22,190 nucleotides of DNA from Phoenicibacter congonensis (lineage in GTDB: Bacteria; Actinomycetota; Coriobacteriia; Coriobacteriales; Eggerthellaceae), in the NCBI GenBank assembly GCA_030530045.1, contig JAUMVS010000012.1, positions 1 to 22,190 on the forward strand. The letters run 5' to 3'. Below are positions 15,106-22,190 of this stretch, one piece after another; position 1 is the first letter of the stretch; every line of letters begins with the position of its first letter. Below the pieces are notes generated by a model. It saw only the letters and a program-made list of their open reading frames with translations. It ran no database searches and was not told where the DNA came from. The translations under genes and the position numbers were made by a program.

Positions 15106-15147
15106 TTAGTTGCAGCTTTAGTTCAAGAGATTTTTAAACTTAAGGAA

Positions 15148-15174
15148 GGGGAGACATTGTCTCCTCTTTTTTAT
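15148..15174 (+). terminator. Terminator of the DivIVA gene
   Basis: GGAGAC and GTCTCC form a 6-bp stem, extendable by the flanking GG/TC, around the loop ATT, followed by TTTTTT. It lies directly beside the 3' end of the convergent RNase P RNA gene and may block transcription from both sides. Confidence 0.85.
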
Positions 15175-15176
15175 TT

Positions 15177-15538
15177 GGCGGAGGCCATGTAAGCCGGGTT
15201 CTGTGAACTGCTAAAAATAGCAGAGCGACGGTCATTTATCTCGAATGTGCGTCACCGCACACCTCTAGCACGCAACCCGAATGCGAGGAAGAGACGCCCC
15301 GTGTGCATTCCTATTAGCGCTTGCTTCAGATGGGGTTTATCAAGCCATCCCGTTACCGGGGTGCTGGTGCGCTCTTACCACACCGTTTCAGCTTTTCTCG
15401 CGGCGAGCCGCGGGAGTTTTCTTTTCTGCGACACTTTCCGTCGGGTTACCCCGCCCAGCCGTTAGCTGGCATCTTGTCTCTTTGAAGCCCGGACTTTCCT
15501 CATGCCCTAAAGCACGCTCCCGTCCAAGCCTCCGCCGG
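15177..15538 (-). ncRNA. rnpB: RNase P RNA (catalytic subunit)
   Basis: The minus strand begins GGCGGAGGCTTGGACGGGAG and contains GAGGAAAGTCCGGGCT (universal CR-I region), GGGTAACCCGACGGAAAG, and near the end AGTTCACAGAACCCGGCTTA, the conserved rnpB 3' signature. GGCGGAGGC at the 5' end pairs with GGCCTCCGCC at the 3' end to form helix P1, which sets both ends within a few bases. The length (about 360) fits a bacterial A-type molecule. It processes the 5' ends of tRNA precursors. The protein partner rnpA is not in the window. Confidence 0.97.
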
Positions 15539-15544
15539 TCATTT

Positions 15545-15550
15545 ATTCTA
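15545..15550 (-). promoter_or_regulatory. -10 box of rnpB
   Basis: TAGAAT on the minus strand lies 6 bases before the predicted rnpB 5' end (15538), the right distance for its promoter. No clear -35 box was seen. Confidence 0.5.
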
Positions 15551-15760
15551 TCAGCTTTTTTGATGACGAAACAGGTTACTAATGTTTTCTGGGCTCTTGC
15601 AGGTTGAACTTAATTTTGCGATAGGTCTTTTAGAATTGGGTTCCGTTTGGCCTTTCTGATTCCTAATGTAATCGGAGGACTTAAACTGATGCTTTGACTT
15701 AGTGCCTTTAAGCTTAACCACTGATTTGATGAAAGATGGATAAGGGGGAGCGAGAGCAAC
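15551..15760. other. Non-coding stretch between rnpB and tRNA-Glu terminator
   Basis: This stretch has no open frame with a credible start and binding site on either strand, and no recognised RNA motif. It must hold the upstream part of the rnpB promoter. Confidence 0.5.
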
Positions 15761-15782
15761 AAAAAAGAGGACTTTCGCCCTC
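15761..15782 (-). terminator. Terminator of tRNA-Glu
   Basis: On the minus strand GAGGGC-GAAA-GTCCTC forms a 6-bp stem (one G-U) with a stable tetraloop, followed by TTTTTT. It is about 57 bases downstream of the tRNA 3' end. Confidence 0.8.
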
Positions 15783-15838
15783 CGTTTCGTTTTGGCTATT
15801 AAAGCCTTTATATGAACTGGTTTCCCAGGTTGTAATCT

Positions 15839-15915
15839 TGGTAGCTCCGAAGGGATTCGAACCCTCGACCTCCGCCTTGAGAGGGCGGCGTCCTAAACCG
15901 CTAGACGACGGAGCC
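15839..15915 (-). tRNA. tRNA-Glu, anticodon CTC
   Basis: The minus strand reads GGCTCCGTCGTCTAGCGG at the 5' end, an anticodon stem CCGCC/GGCGG with the loop CTCTCAA (anticodon CTC, reading GAG), a T arm GAGGGTTCGAATCCCTT and the acceptor strand CGGAGCT followed by A and an encoded CCA. The acceptor stem pairs in seven positions (G1-U72 wobble). All cloverleaf elements are intact. It is a single gene with its own terminator. Confidence 0.97.
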
Positions 15916-15997
15916 ACATGCGGCGTCTTGCAAACGCGAGTTTTAATTATAGGGTAAAAATCAGGGATGTGGTGTGATTTTTTCTCGATTTATAAAA

Positions 15998-16501
15998 TTA
16001 TTCGCCGTCAATGTCTTTTCGCAGCTTAGAGACCAGGTCACCGCGCGATTTTGTGTTTGTTTTGTCGCACATTTTTTTAATTGCATATCTAAAAGAAGGC
16101 ACGCTCAAATTCATTTGCGCTGCACATTCATCGGTGCTGTATGCGCGAAGCAGCAACCATGCTAGCTCTTTTTCATCGTGAGTGAAGTGATATTTATCGA
16201 AGTAGCAAAAATAAATCTCTTTGAGCTGCTTGTTGATTTCTGCGTTTGTGTCGTAGGGTGAAAACGCGAGATTTAAAATCGAGAGTTTTTTGTCGTCGGA
16301 CATGCTTGCTAGAATTTTTGGAATTCTGTTCATTACAGGAATTGAATTGGCTTTCGTGGGGTGCTCAATTCGTGCATAAAGCACGAGCACCAACGACAAG
16401 ATTTCCATTACCACATCGGAATTTGTGATGTTTCCAAAATACTCTTTCGAGATTCCTTTTTTGTCGAGCGTACCAGTTCCGTAATCAATTTTTTCTTCCA
16501 T
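15998..16501 (-). CDS. Orphan LuxR-type helix-turn-helix protein
   Basis: The C-terminal third (residues 107-162) fits the LuxR/GerE DNA-binding domain: FTHDEKELAWLLLRAYSTDE, then CAAQMNLSVPSFRYAIKKM and NTKSRGDLVSKLRK. The N-terminal 105 residues are mostly helical with no receiver-domain aspartate, PAS or autoinducer domain that I recognise. I chose ATG at 16501 (167 residues), as AGGTGG lies 7 bases before it; an ATG 11 codons upstream has no binding site. The gene stands alone between tRNA-Glu and a glycosyltransferase gene. Coriobacteriia often carry many LuxR-type regulators, usually with membrane sensor parts; this one appears soluble. Targets unknown. Confidence 0.72.
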   Translation of the reverse strand: MEEKIDYGTGTLDKKGISKEYFGNITNSDVVMEILSLVLVLYARIEHPTKANSIPVMNRIPKILASMSDDKKLSILNLAFSPYDTNAEINKQLKEIYFCYFDKYHFTHDEKELAWLLLRAYSTDECAAQMNLSVPSFRYAIKKMCDKTNTKSRGDLVSKLRKDIDGE

Positions 16502-16574
16502 AATAACCACCTGCTTAACATGCGCTTTTCGCATTTGTTTTTCTGATGATTATCAATATGCACGCACTTGCCTT

Positions 16575-16597
16575 AAAAAAGTTGCGCAACATTTTTT
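16575..16597 (-). terminator. Palindrome with A/T tails: possible terminator of the glycosyltransferase gene or operator
   Basis: AAAAAAGTTGCGCAACATTTTTT contains the perfect 10-bp palindrome GTTGCGCAAC (16581-16590) flanked by A- and T-runs. On the minus strand it can fold with a GCGC loop and a T-run, just after the glycosyltransferase gene and before the LuxR-type gene. The stem is AT-rich, so a protein binding site is an equal alternative. The written motif is 23 bases; its key part is the central palindrome. Confidence 0.4.
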
Positions 16598-16634
16598 GAT
16601 TTTGAAATTTTTTAAATTTCAGGAGTCTTTGGCT

Positions 16635-17849
16635 TTAGAGGCGGGAAGTTTTTTCGATTAATCTTGTCGCAAGGGCATGCCAGCTGAGCTCTGACACCGC
16701 TTCTGGGTTGCCTTCCATAGTCATTGCGTCGGCCAGTGCATTTTCAAGGTTTTTTGTAAAGACTGGCAAGTCAGAGAGCACTGGAACGTCGACGTTGCTC
16801 ATTTTTGGAGTTTGAACAAAGATGAGAGGGGAGTCTTTGACGTTTTCGGTGTACCACTGGCGAATGCCTGGAAGATCAGTCATCACGCACGAGCATCCAC
16901 AAGCCATTGCTTCAAGCGTTACGAGCGGCAGGCCTTCGAAGAACGAGGGGAGGCAGAACACTTTTGAGGTTTGATAGAGTTCTGCGAGCTCACTTTGGTG
17001 CACTTGACCTGTAAACGTTAGGTTTAGCTTGGCATTTTTGCCGAGTTTGTAAATCTCGTCGTACTCTTCTTTGTTGCTGTAGCCGCCAGCCAAAATTAGC
17101 TCGAGGTCATCAATCTTTGTTGCGAGGTTCTCGCAAGCTTCAATTAGTTGTGGAACGCCTTTTTGTTTGCAGATTTTGCCAGCGTAGACAATTCTGTGCG
17201 GCATGCGATTTTTCTCTGTCTTTGGAGTTGAGAAAACGTCGGCGTTAAAGCCAGTCCCAATCGTGTCAATGCGACGCATGCGAACGCCGTAGGTGTCCTT
17301 GATGTCATCAAACTGGTCGTTATGTAAAACATAAACTTGGTCGAGGTAACGCATTCCTTCTTTTATGTACTGCCTGCACAGTTCGTGTTTTTTCATCTGT
17401 CTAATGTCAGTGCCATGACAAATTGCAACTACTTTTGCATTGCCTAAAAGCGTTTTGTTCACGTGCGTGACAATCGCTGTTACTAAATAGAGGTGATGGC
17501 AAATGATGAGGTCGGGCTTAAATTCTGTGATTGCTTTTGAAATTTGAAGAAAGTAGGCCATAGCGAATTTGCGAGTCATCTCATCGTTAAAGTCGCAATA
17601 ACGCGTAGAGCGGTAGGGCATGTTGTCGCTCATGCCAGCTATGGGGAAGTTGAGGTCTCCCTGCATAAAAGTGACAGGGTAGGATGCTTCAACTTCGTCT
17701 TCAACTTTCATTGGTGGGTCGTCTGGCATGCGACCATAAATGATTGCCTGCTTGTGACCCTCGCGCCTGAGCTGCTTTATTACTTCCGTTAAATAGACGC
17801 CACTTCCAGTTGATGTCGGCTTTTGCGCAGTAACGGACAGTATTCTCAT
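16635..17849 (-). CDS. Family 4 glycosyltransferase (GT-B fold)
   Basis: The 404-residue protein has the two Rossmann-like halves of GT-B enzymes. The N-terminal half has a glycine-rich loop (STGSGVYLTEVIKQL, 12-26) and CHGTD (144-148). The C-terminal half has GKICKQKGVPQLIEA (donor phosphate binding; relatives have GRLxxxKG) and the E-x7-E motif, Glu305 and Glu313, in FFEGLPLVTLEAMACG. These are retaining transferases that use nucleotide sugars; the acceptor (lipid, glycan or small molecule) cannot be told. There is no membrane segment. AAGG lies 8 bases before the ATG. It follows the NSS transporter gene by 52 bases on the same strand with no obvious terminator, so the two may share a transcript, though no functional link is evident. 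Confidence 0.88.
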   Translation of the reverse strand: MRILSVTAQKPTSTGSGVYLTEVIKQLRREGHKQAIIYGRMPDDPPMKVEDEVEASYPVTFMQGDLNFPIAGMSDNMPYRSTRYCDFNDEMTRKFAMAYFLQISKAITEFKPDLIICHHLYLVTAIVTHVNKTLLGNAKVVAICHGTDIRQMKKHELCRQYIKEGMRYLDQVYVLHNDQFDDIKDTYGVRMRRIDTIGTGFNADVFSTPKTEKNRMPHRIVYAGKICKQKGVPQLIEACENLATKIDDLELILAGGYSNKEEYDEIYKLGKNAKLNLTFTGQVHQSELAELYQTSKVFCLPSFFEGLPLVTLEAMACGCSCVMTDLPGIRQWYTENVKDSPLIFVQTPKMSNVDVPVLSDLPVFTKNLENALADAMTMEGNPEAVSELSWHALATRLIEKTSRL

Positions 17850-17901
17850 GTTGGTACCTTTTTAATTTGTTTTTAAGAAGTTGTTTTTCCTAGTTTAGAT
17901 T

Positions 17902-19299
17902 TTAAGAAAACCAAGCGGTAACGATCGGGATATATCCTGAAACAATTACTAGGAAAACAAAAATTGGCACGAAGTAGGTGACGTAGCCGCGAAGCCATTT
18001 CGGGAATTTAATGCCCTTGCCGGTGTCGGCTTCTTTGATGAAGTTATCCCAGCCCCAACCCGATTTTCTTGTGCAGAAAAGGAGCATTACAAGTGCGCCA
18101 AGAGGCAGCAAGTTGTTTGAAACAAGGAAGTCTTCAATAGCTTGGATGTCACCAATGCCTGGAACTGTGAAGCCTGACCAAACGCTAAAGCCTAAGATGC
18201 AAGGCATCGAGAGAAGTGCGAGCAAAATGCAGTTGATTGTGGCTGATTTTGATCTGTCCCAGCCGAAATGGTCCATGCCCCAAGCGATGATCGCTTCAAA
18301 GACTGCAATGATTGTGGAAAGTGCTGCAAATGCCATGAAGATGAAGAAGAGGCAGCCCCAAAGGTTGCCAAGCGGCATTTGAGAAAAGACAGTTGGCAAT
18401 GTAATGAACACAAGTCCAGGACCTGAGTCAGGGGTGATTCCGTAGGTAAAGCAAGCTGGGAAGATGATGAGTCCTGCCATGAAAGCAACAGCTGTGTCAA
18501 GGCCACAAACTCTAATTGCTTCTCCAGGAAGTGAGTGGGATTTGTCAATGTAGGAACCAAAAATCAGCATTCCGCCAAGGCCAACTGACAATGTGAAGAA
18601 TGCTTGGCCCATTGCGGCAAAGCAAACCTGAAGCACGTTATTAATGCCACCATCGATGATTTTCCCGAAGTCAGGTTTTAAGTAGAAAGAAAGGCCTTCC
18701 GCTGCACCGCTTAAAGTCAAAGAGTGAATGCACAAAAGAACCATGATTGCAAAAAGCGCAACCATCATCCATTTGGTGATTTTCTCAACTCCGTTTTGCA
18801 AGCCGCCTCGGCAAACGACAAAACCAATTGCCACAACAATGAGCATGAAAATTGATAGTTCTAGCGGGTTGGCGAGCAGATTACTAAAGATGTTTGGAAT
18901 TTCTTCAATCGAAGTGTTTGTGTAGGTGCCTTTTATAGAGTAGAAAATGTAGGCAATAAACCAGCCGGTAACGGTTGTGTAGAACATCATCAAAAGATAG
19001 TTGCCAACCAGGCAAACCCATTTGTGAATGTGCCATTTTGAACCTGGCTTTTCAAGAATATTGAACGCTTGACCTGCGCCTGCTTGTGCTGCACGACCAA
19101 TTGCATATTCCATCACCAAAATCGGCAGCGCAAAAATGCACAGGAATAATAAATAGAGAAGCAGGAATGCTGCGCCGCCATATTCGCCCGTGATGTAGGG
19201 GAAGCGCCACACGTTTCCAAGCCCGATAGCGCAGCCAGCGCTAATCATAATGAAGCCAAAACGGGACTTAAACTTTTCGCGAGTCTTGGTTTCTTGCAT
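17902..19299 (-). CDS. Neurotransmitter:sodium symporter (NSS/SNF) family amino acid transporter
   Basis: The protein (465 residues) has the NSS hallmark in the first membrane helix: GFIMISAGCAIGLGNVWRFP, the unwound sodium and substrate site, followed by GGAAFLLLYLLFL and LPILVMEYAIGR. About 11-12 hydrophobic segments follow; helix 6 carries QAFFTLSVGLGGMLIFGSY and helix 8 FAALSTIIAVFEAI. Bacterial members import amino acids or related amines together with sodium. The substrate is not readable; glycine or an aromatic amino acid would fit the rest of the window, but this is speculation. I chose ATG at 19299, with GAGG seven bases upstream; a GTG four codons earlier lacks a binding site. The upstream region carries an inverted repeat. 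Confidence 0.93.
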   Translation of the reverse strand: MQETKTREKFKSRFGFIMISAGCAIGLGNVWRFPYITGEYGGAAFLLLYLLFLCIFALPILVMEYAIGRAAQAGAGQAFNILEKPGSKWHIHKWVCLVGNYLLMMFYTTVTGWFIAYIFYSIKGTYTNTSIEEIPNIFSNLLANPLELSIFMLIVVAIGFVVCRGGLQNGVEKITKWMMVALFAIMVLLCIHSLTLSGAAEGLSFYLKPDFGKIIDGGINNVLQVCFAAMGQAFFTLSVGLGGMLIFGSYIDKSHSLPGEAIRVCGLDTAVAFMAGLIIFPACFTYGITPDSGPGLVFITLPTVFSQMPLGNLWGCLFFIFMAFAALSTIIAVFEAIIAWGMDHFGWDRSKSATINCILLALLSMPCILGFSVWSGFTVPGIGDIQAIEDFLVSNNLLPLGALVMLLFCTRKSGWGWDNFIKEADTGKGIKFPKWLRGYVTYFVPIFVFLVIVSGYIPIVTAWFS

Positions 19300-19323
19300 A
19301 GATTTCCTCACTGTTTTCGCCTA

Positions 19324-19366
19324 ACTAATTGTTAGAAATATAACATACACGGGTGCAACAATTAGT
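19324..19366. promoter_or_regulatory. 10-bp inverted repeat between the NSS and Asp23 genes
   Basis: ACTAATTGTT (19324-19333) recurs as its reverse complement AACAATTAGT (19357-19366), 33 bases centre to centre, about three helix turns. It overlaps the place where the NSS promoter should be, 25-67 bases before its ATG. Candidate operator for a dimeric regulator. Confidence 0.5.
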
Positions 19367-19401
19367 GTATTAACGGCTAGGCGCACGTGCGTGTCCATCT
19401 T

Positions 19402-19432
19402 TTGATAAAATAAAGCACTGCTAACCTAAATT
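19402..19432 (+). promoter_or_regulatory. Candidate promoter of the asp23-like/fakA/recG operon
   Basis: TTGATA (19402-19407) is followed after 19 bases by TAAATT (19427-19432). Spacing is slightly long. A short hairpin (GCTAA/TTAGC, about 19420-19442) overlaps the -10 box and early transcript. Confidence 0.35.
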
Positions 19433-19463
19433 CGAGATTAGCTTTTCGATGAGAGGACTCATT

Positions 19464-19808
19464 ATGACTGAAAAAATCGAAGGCACAATTGATATTAAAA
19501 GCGGCGTTTTGGCTGACCTGGTTGGCTATGCTGCTCTTGAATGCTACGGAATCGTTGGTGTTTCCAACGCAAACAGCAAAGACCTCTTCCTCGGCCTTTT
19601 GCCTGTAAATCGCCTGCGTAAAGGCGTAAATATCGACATGCACGAAGATGGAGTTTTCGTTGATGTCTATGTTGTTGTTGAATATGGAACAACAATTTCA
19701 GTAGTTTGTGCAAACCTGCGCGAGCGTGTTCAATTTGTCTTGAAAGAATATGTCGACATCGATAACGTCACAGTAAACGTTCATGTTACTGACGTTAAGG
19801 CTCGCTAG
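19464..19808 (+). CDS. Asp23/Gls24 (YloU) family protein
   Basis: The 114-residue protein spans one Asp23/Gls24 domain: GTIDIKSGVLADLVGYAALE, then YGIVGVSN, VFVDVYVVVEYGTTISVVCANL, and VTVNVHVTDVKAR at the end. These are small cytosolic or membrane-associated proteins linked to envelope stress. The yloU-type member is typically next to the fatty acid kinase gene, as here (fakA starts 39 bases later). I chose ATG at 19464 with AGAGGA 7 bases upstream; an ATG five codons earlier is in frame but has no binding site. Confidence 0.92.
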   Translation: MTEKIEGTIDIKSGVLADLVGYAALECYGIVGVSNANSKDLFLGLLPVNRLRKGVNIDMHEDGVFVDVYVVVEYGTTISVVCANLRERVQFVLKEYVDIDNVTVNVHVTDVKAR

Positions 19809-19847
19809 TCTGCTAAATAAATTTAAAAAGGAATAGAAGGAACATAA

Positions 19848-21461
19848 ATGAATATCCCAAAGTTTGTGAATGCTGTAGTTTTTGCCGCTCACTCACTTGC
19901 CGAAAAGGAAGAAGAAGTTAATCGCCTAAACGTCTTCCCAGTGCCTGATGGTGACACTGGCACCAACATGTCGCTGACGATGAAAAGCGTTGAGGAGAAC
20001 TTAAAGGCGCTGACTACAAATGCAAGCAAAGACGAAGTTTGCCGCGCAATCACAACTGGCGCCCTCATGGGAGCCCGTGGAAATTCAGGCGTAATCACCT
20101 CTCAAATTTGGAGAGGCATTTGCGAAGGAATCAAGAAATGCGACGATGAGTCGGCTGCAGCTGTTGCAACGATTTTTGACACTGCAGAAGAAGTCGCGTT
20201 TTCTGCTGTGAGAAAACCGGTTAAAGGCACGATTTTGACTGTTCTTTCCGATGTAGCTCAGGCTGCAAGAGCAGCTCGCGATGCAAATCTTGCACTTGAT
20301 AAAACACTTGAGACTCTTGTGGATGCTGCCTATGAGTCGGTAAAAAGCACTCCTGACTATCTCCCAGTTCTCAAAGAAAACAACGTAGTTGACGCTGGCG
20401 GTTATGGCCTTGCAATTTTGATGGACGGCTTTGCTGCTTCGCTTCTTGGCAAGGGTGATGCTCTTGCTCTCTCGTTTGATGCGTCGCAGATGAGCGCTCC
20501 AAAAGTCGAGATTGAGCAAATCAACGACTGGGATGGTTCAAAATATCGTTACTGCAATGAGTTCCTTGTTGACTCTGACGAGCTCGTTATTGAGGACGCT
20601 CTCAACTTCTTGGCAACAATGGGCGACTGCGAACTTTGCGTTGGTGCTACACCAAAATTCAAGGTTCATGTTCACTCAAACACCCCAGACAAAGTTCTGA
20701 AATACTTCCTGGACCGTGGACAAATTTCTGAGGTTCACATTCACAACATGCAGCTTCAATCGCAAGATCGTGCTGAGAAACTTGCTAGTGAGCAGGAAGA
20801 GCAAAACCTTTGCGTAGTTGCTGTTGCAGCTGGTGAAGGCAATGCTGAAATTTTGAAGAGCCTCGACGTTGACGTTGTGGTTTCTGGCGGACAAACAATG
20901 AATCCTTCAACGAAAGATCTCTACGACGCGGCAATGAGCGTTCCTGCTAAAAGCTACCTCTTCCTTCCAAACAACTCAAACATTGTTATGGCGGCAGGTG
21001 CAGCTGCTAATTTGATTGGTAATAACGCTGTCGTTCTTCCAACAAAGAGCGTTCCAGAGGCTTTCTCGGCTCTCTTCCAGCTCGACAAAGATGCTTCAGC
21101 TTCTGAAAACTACGAGGCTATGAAAGATGTTCTTGGAAGCATTGTTCTTGGCGAAGTTACAACTGCAATTAAAGATTCTCATGATGCTAACGGCAACGAG
21201 ATTAAAGCAGGCCAGGTAATCGGCATTCTTGATGGTGAGATTCTTTCCGTTGGAGATGACATCAAGCAAGTCACTCTTGACTTGATTGGCCTCAAAGACG
21301 TTGACGATTACGACAACTGCACGCTTCTTTATGGAATTGATTTCAGTGAAGAAGATTGTGACGACCTTGTTGAGAAAATCGAAGATGCATACCCTAGCAT
21401 CGAGGTAGACCCTCACTTTGGCGGCCAGCCTCTCTATCCAGTAGTTTTCTCTTTGGAGTAA
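19848..21461 (+). CDS. fakA: Fatty acid kinase catalytic subunit (DAK2-domain, YloV type)
   Basis: The 537-residue protein begins with a DAK2 domain (1-200) with the phosphate/metal motif LNVFPVPDGDTGTNMSLTM (Asp34, Asp36), MGARGNSGVITSQIWRG, KPVKGTILTVLSD and LKENNVVDAGGYGLAILMDG. A middle domain and a C-terminal domain (about 320-537) complete the FakA layout. In the known system FakA phosphorylates fatty acids carried by a FakB (DegV-like) protein for phospholipid synthesis. No fakB is in the window. AAGGAA precedes the ATG by about 7 bases. The preceding asp23-like gene and following recG keep the order seen in many Gram-positive genomes (yloU, yloV, then recG nearby). Confidence 0.94.
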   Translation: MNIPKFVNAVVFAAHSLAEKEEEVNRLNVFPVPDGDTGTNMSLTMKSVEENLKALTTNASKDEVCRAITTGALMGARGNSGVITSQIWRGICEGIKKCDDESAAAVATIFDTAEEVAFSAVRKPVKGTILTVLSDVAQAARAARDANLALDKTLETLVDAAYESVKSTPDYLPVLKENNVVDAGGYGLAILMDGFAASLLGKGDALALSFDASQMSAPKVEIEQINDWDGSKYRYCNEFLVDSDELVIEDALNFLATMGDCELCVGATPKFKVHVHSNTPDKVLKYFLDRGQISEVHIHNMQLQSQDRAEKLASEQEEQNLCVVAVAAGEGNAEILKSLDVDVVVSGGQTMNPSTKDLYDAAMSVPAKSYLFLPNNSNIVMAAGAAANLIGNNAVVLPTKSVPEAFSALFQLDKDASASENYEAMKDVLGSIVLGEVTTAIKDSHDANGNEIKAGQVIGILDGEILSVGDDIKQVTLDLIGLKDVDDYDNCTLLYGIDFSEEDCDDLVEKIEDAYPSIEVDPHFGGQPLYPVVFSLE

Positions 21462-21462
21462 A

Positions 21463-22190
21463 TTGTCAAACTCGCTTCTAAACTGCCTTCCTGTGAGGTA
21501 TCTTGACCTCACTGCAATCAAGCCGATTGGAGAGGCGAGAACTGGGTGCTGGTGCACAATCAAAGCCAAGGTTTTAAAAGCCTGCGTTTGTAAATCTAAA
21601 AACGATAATGCCTACAAACAGTTCACCGTGTGTGATGACACTGGTGTTTTGCTCGTTCAGTTCTTTGAGCCATTCCTTGAATATGTGGATTTTAAAGAAG
21701 GCGACATCGTTGTAGCTTGCGGGCTTGTCTCTGAATTTGATTCTTTAAAGGCATTTTGGAACCCTTTAATTTCTGCACTTCCTGATGATTGTGATTGTGC
21801 AGAAGTTTTGCCTGTTTACGCTTCTGAAAACGAGCCATCTTCTACAGATTTTGAAGCGCTAGAAAAAGATGAAACCCTTGATGATTTGTTACTTGGCTCA
21901 AACGATTTAACTTTTAGAAACTGCCTGTTATCAATTCATGGTCGCTCAACTAAGAAATCTCTTTCAGAGAGCAGAAAAGCTCTAAAACTTCACGAGGCAA
22001 TTGAGATTTGGCTTGCTTGTTTTAAGAAGGAAACTAGCTTGACTCAGCAGCTTTTGTGGAGTTGCACTCCTTCACCCACCGACGATTATGAATTCGTCTA
22101 TTCGGTTGTCGCGTTAGGGGAAAGCCCTGACGCCAGATCCTACTTGTGTTCAAGCGACGATGACTATTTGCTAGCTGGTTTGTCTGATGA
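21463..22190 (+). CDS. recG: RecG-like ATP-dependent DNA helicase, N-terminal part (cut by window edge)
   Basis: From TTG at 21463, 242 codons stay open to the edge. LPVRYLDLTAIKPIGEARTG, then FTVCDDTGVLLVQFFEPFLE and FKEGDIVVACGLV match the RecG wedge (OB-fold) domain. NCLLSIHGRSTKKSLSESRK and LKLHEAIEIWLACFKKE match the linker before the helicase core. Motif I lies beyond the window. Usual RecG proteins have about 60 more residues before the LPxRYLD segment; here they are missing and no start in this frame allows them, as fakA ends 1 base before the TTG. GGAG overlaps the fakA stop and serves as binding site. RecG remodels stalled replication forks. The family call rests on the wedge segment only. 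Confidence 0.78.
   Translation, partial: MSNSLLNCLPVRYLDLTAIKPIGEARTGCWCTIKAKVLKACVCKSKNDNAYKQFTVCDDTGVLLVQFFEPFLEYVDFKEGDIVVACGLVSEFDSLKAFWNPLISALPDDCDCAEVLPVYASENEPSSTDFEALEKDETLDDLLLGSNDLTFRNCLLSIHGRSTKKSLSESRKALKLHEAIEIWLACFKKETSLTQQLLWSCTPSPTDDYEFVYSVVALGESPDARSYLCSSDDDYLLAGLSD

Noticed and set aside
15247..15607. Two plus-strand frames of 72 and 108 codons
   Set aside because: They lie across RNase P RNA, whose conserved sequence and P1 pairing explain the region.
15714..15957. Short frames on both strands over 15714-15957
   Set aside because: They cover tRNA-Glu and its terminator; protein-like segments such as VAPKGFEPSTSALRG are typical false translations of tRNA genes.
21096..21569. 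157-codon minus-strand frame over the fakA end and recG start
   Set aside because: Antisense to two well supported genes; no binding site and no recognised motif.

Overview
The window looks like part of a low-to-mid GC chromosome of an anaerobic actinobacterium, most likely class Coriobacteriia (Atopobium/Lancefieldella-like). This is an inference from gene content: a glycine-reductase-type gene, a SEC-C methionine aminopeptidase, a DivIVA protein, an LCP protein with a LytR_C tail, and the gene pair asp23-like/fakA followed by recG. No ribosomal RNA or other decisive marker is present. I see no mobile element, CRISPR array or phage gene.

Left part (1-2962, minus strand): the almost complete proprotein gene of a glycine/sarcosine/betaine reductase component B (GrdE family) runs off the left edge. 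It is followed upstream by a 513-bp intergenic region, a TetR-family regulator and a GrdX-family gene. GrdX abuts the end of an aromatic amino acid operon transcribed in the same direction: aroF (DAHP synthase), tyrA (prephenate dehydrogenase), pheA (chorismate mutase-prephenate dehydratase), grdX. Divergently, aroC, aroK and an unusual aroQ gene run rightwards (6074-8959). The two halves share an 88-bp promoter region. Together these genes supply the first committed step, the dehydratase, kinase and chorismate synthase steps, and both branches to Phe and Tyr; aroB, aroE and aroA are not in the window. The aroQ gene is a fusion of type II dehydroquinase with an M24 metallopeptidase domain, and both active sites look intact.

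Middle part (8993-15174): a strong terminator, a SEC-C methionine aminopeptidase gene (minus), then ligA and an LCP cell-wall ligase (plus), a terminator, an orphan ModE-type DNA-binding protein (minus), and a divergent DivIVA-domain gene with its terminator. LCP and the ModE-like gene each have TATAAT a few bases before the start codon and no Shine-Dalgarno sequence, which suggests leaderless mRNAs.

Right part (15177-22190): RNase P RNA and tRNA-Glu(CTC), both minus. Then come an orphan LuxR-type HTH protein, a GT4 glycosyltransferase and an NSS-family sodium symporter (all minus). Finally, on the plus strand, an Asp23/YloU protein, the fatty acid kinase FakA and the start of a recG-like gene that lacks the usual N-terminal extension and is cut by the window edge.
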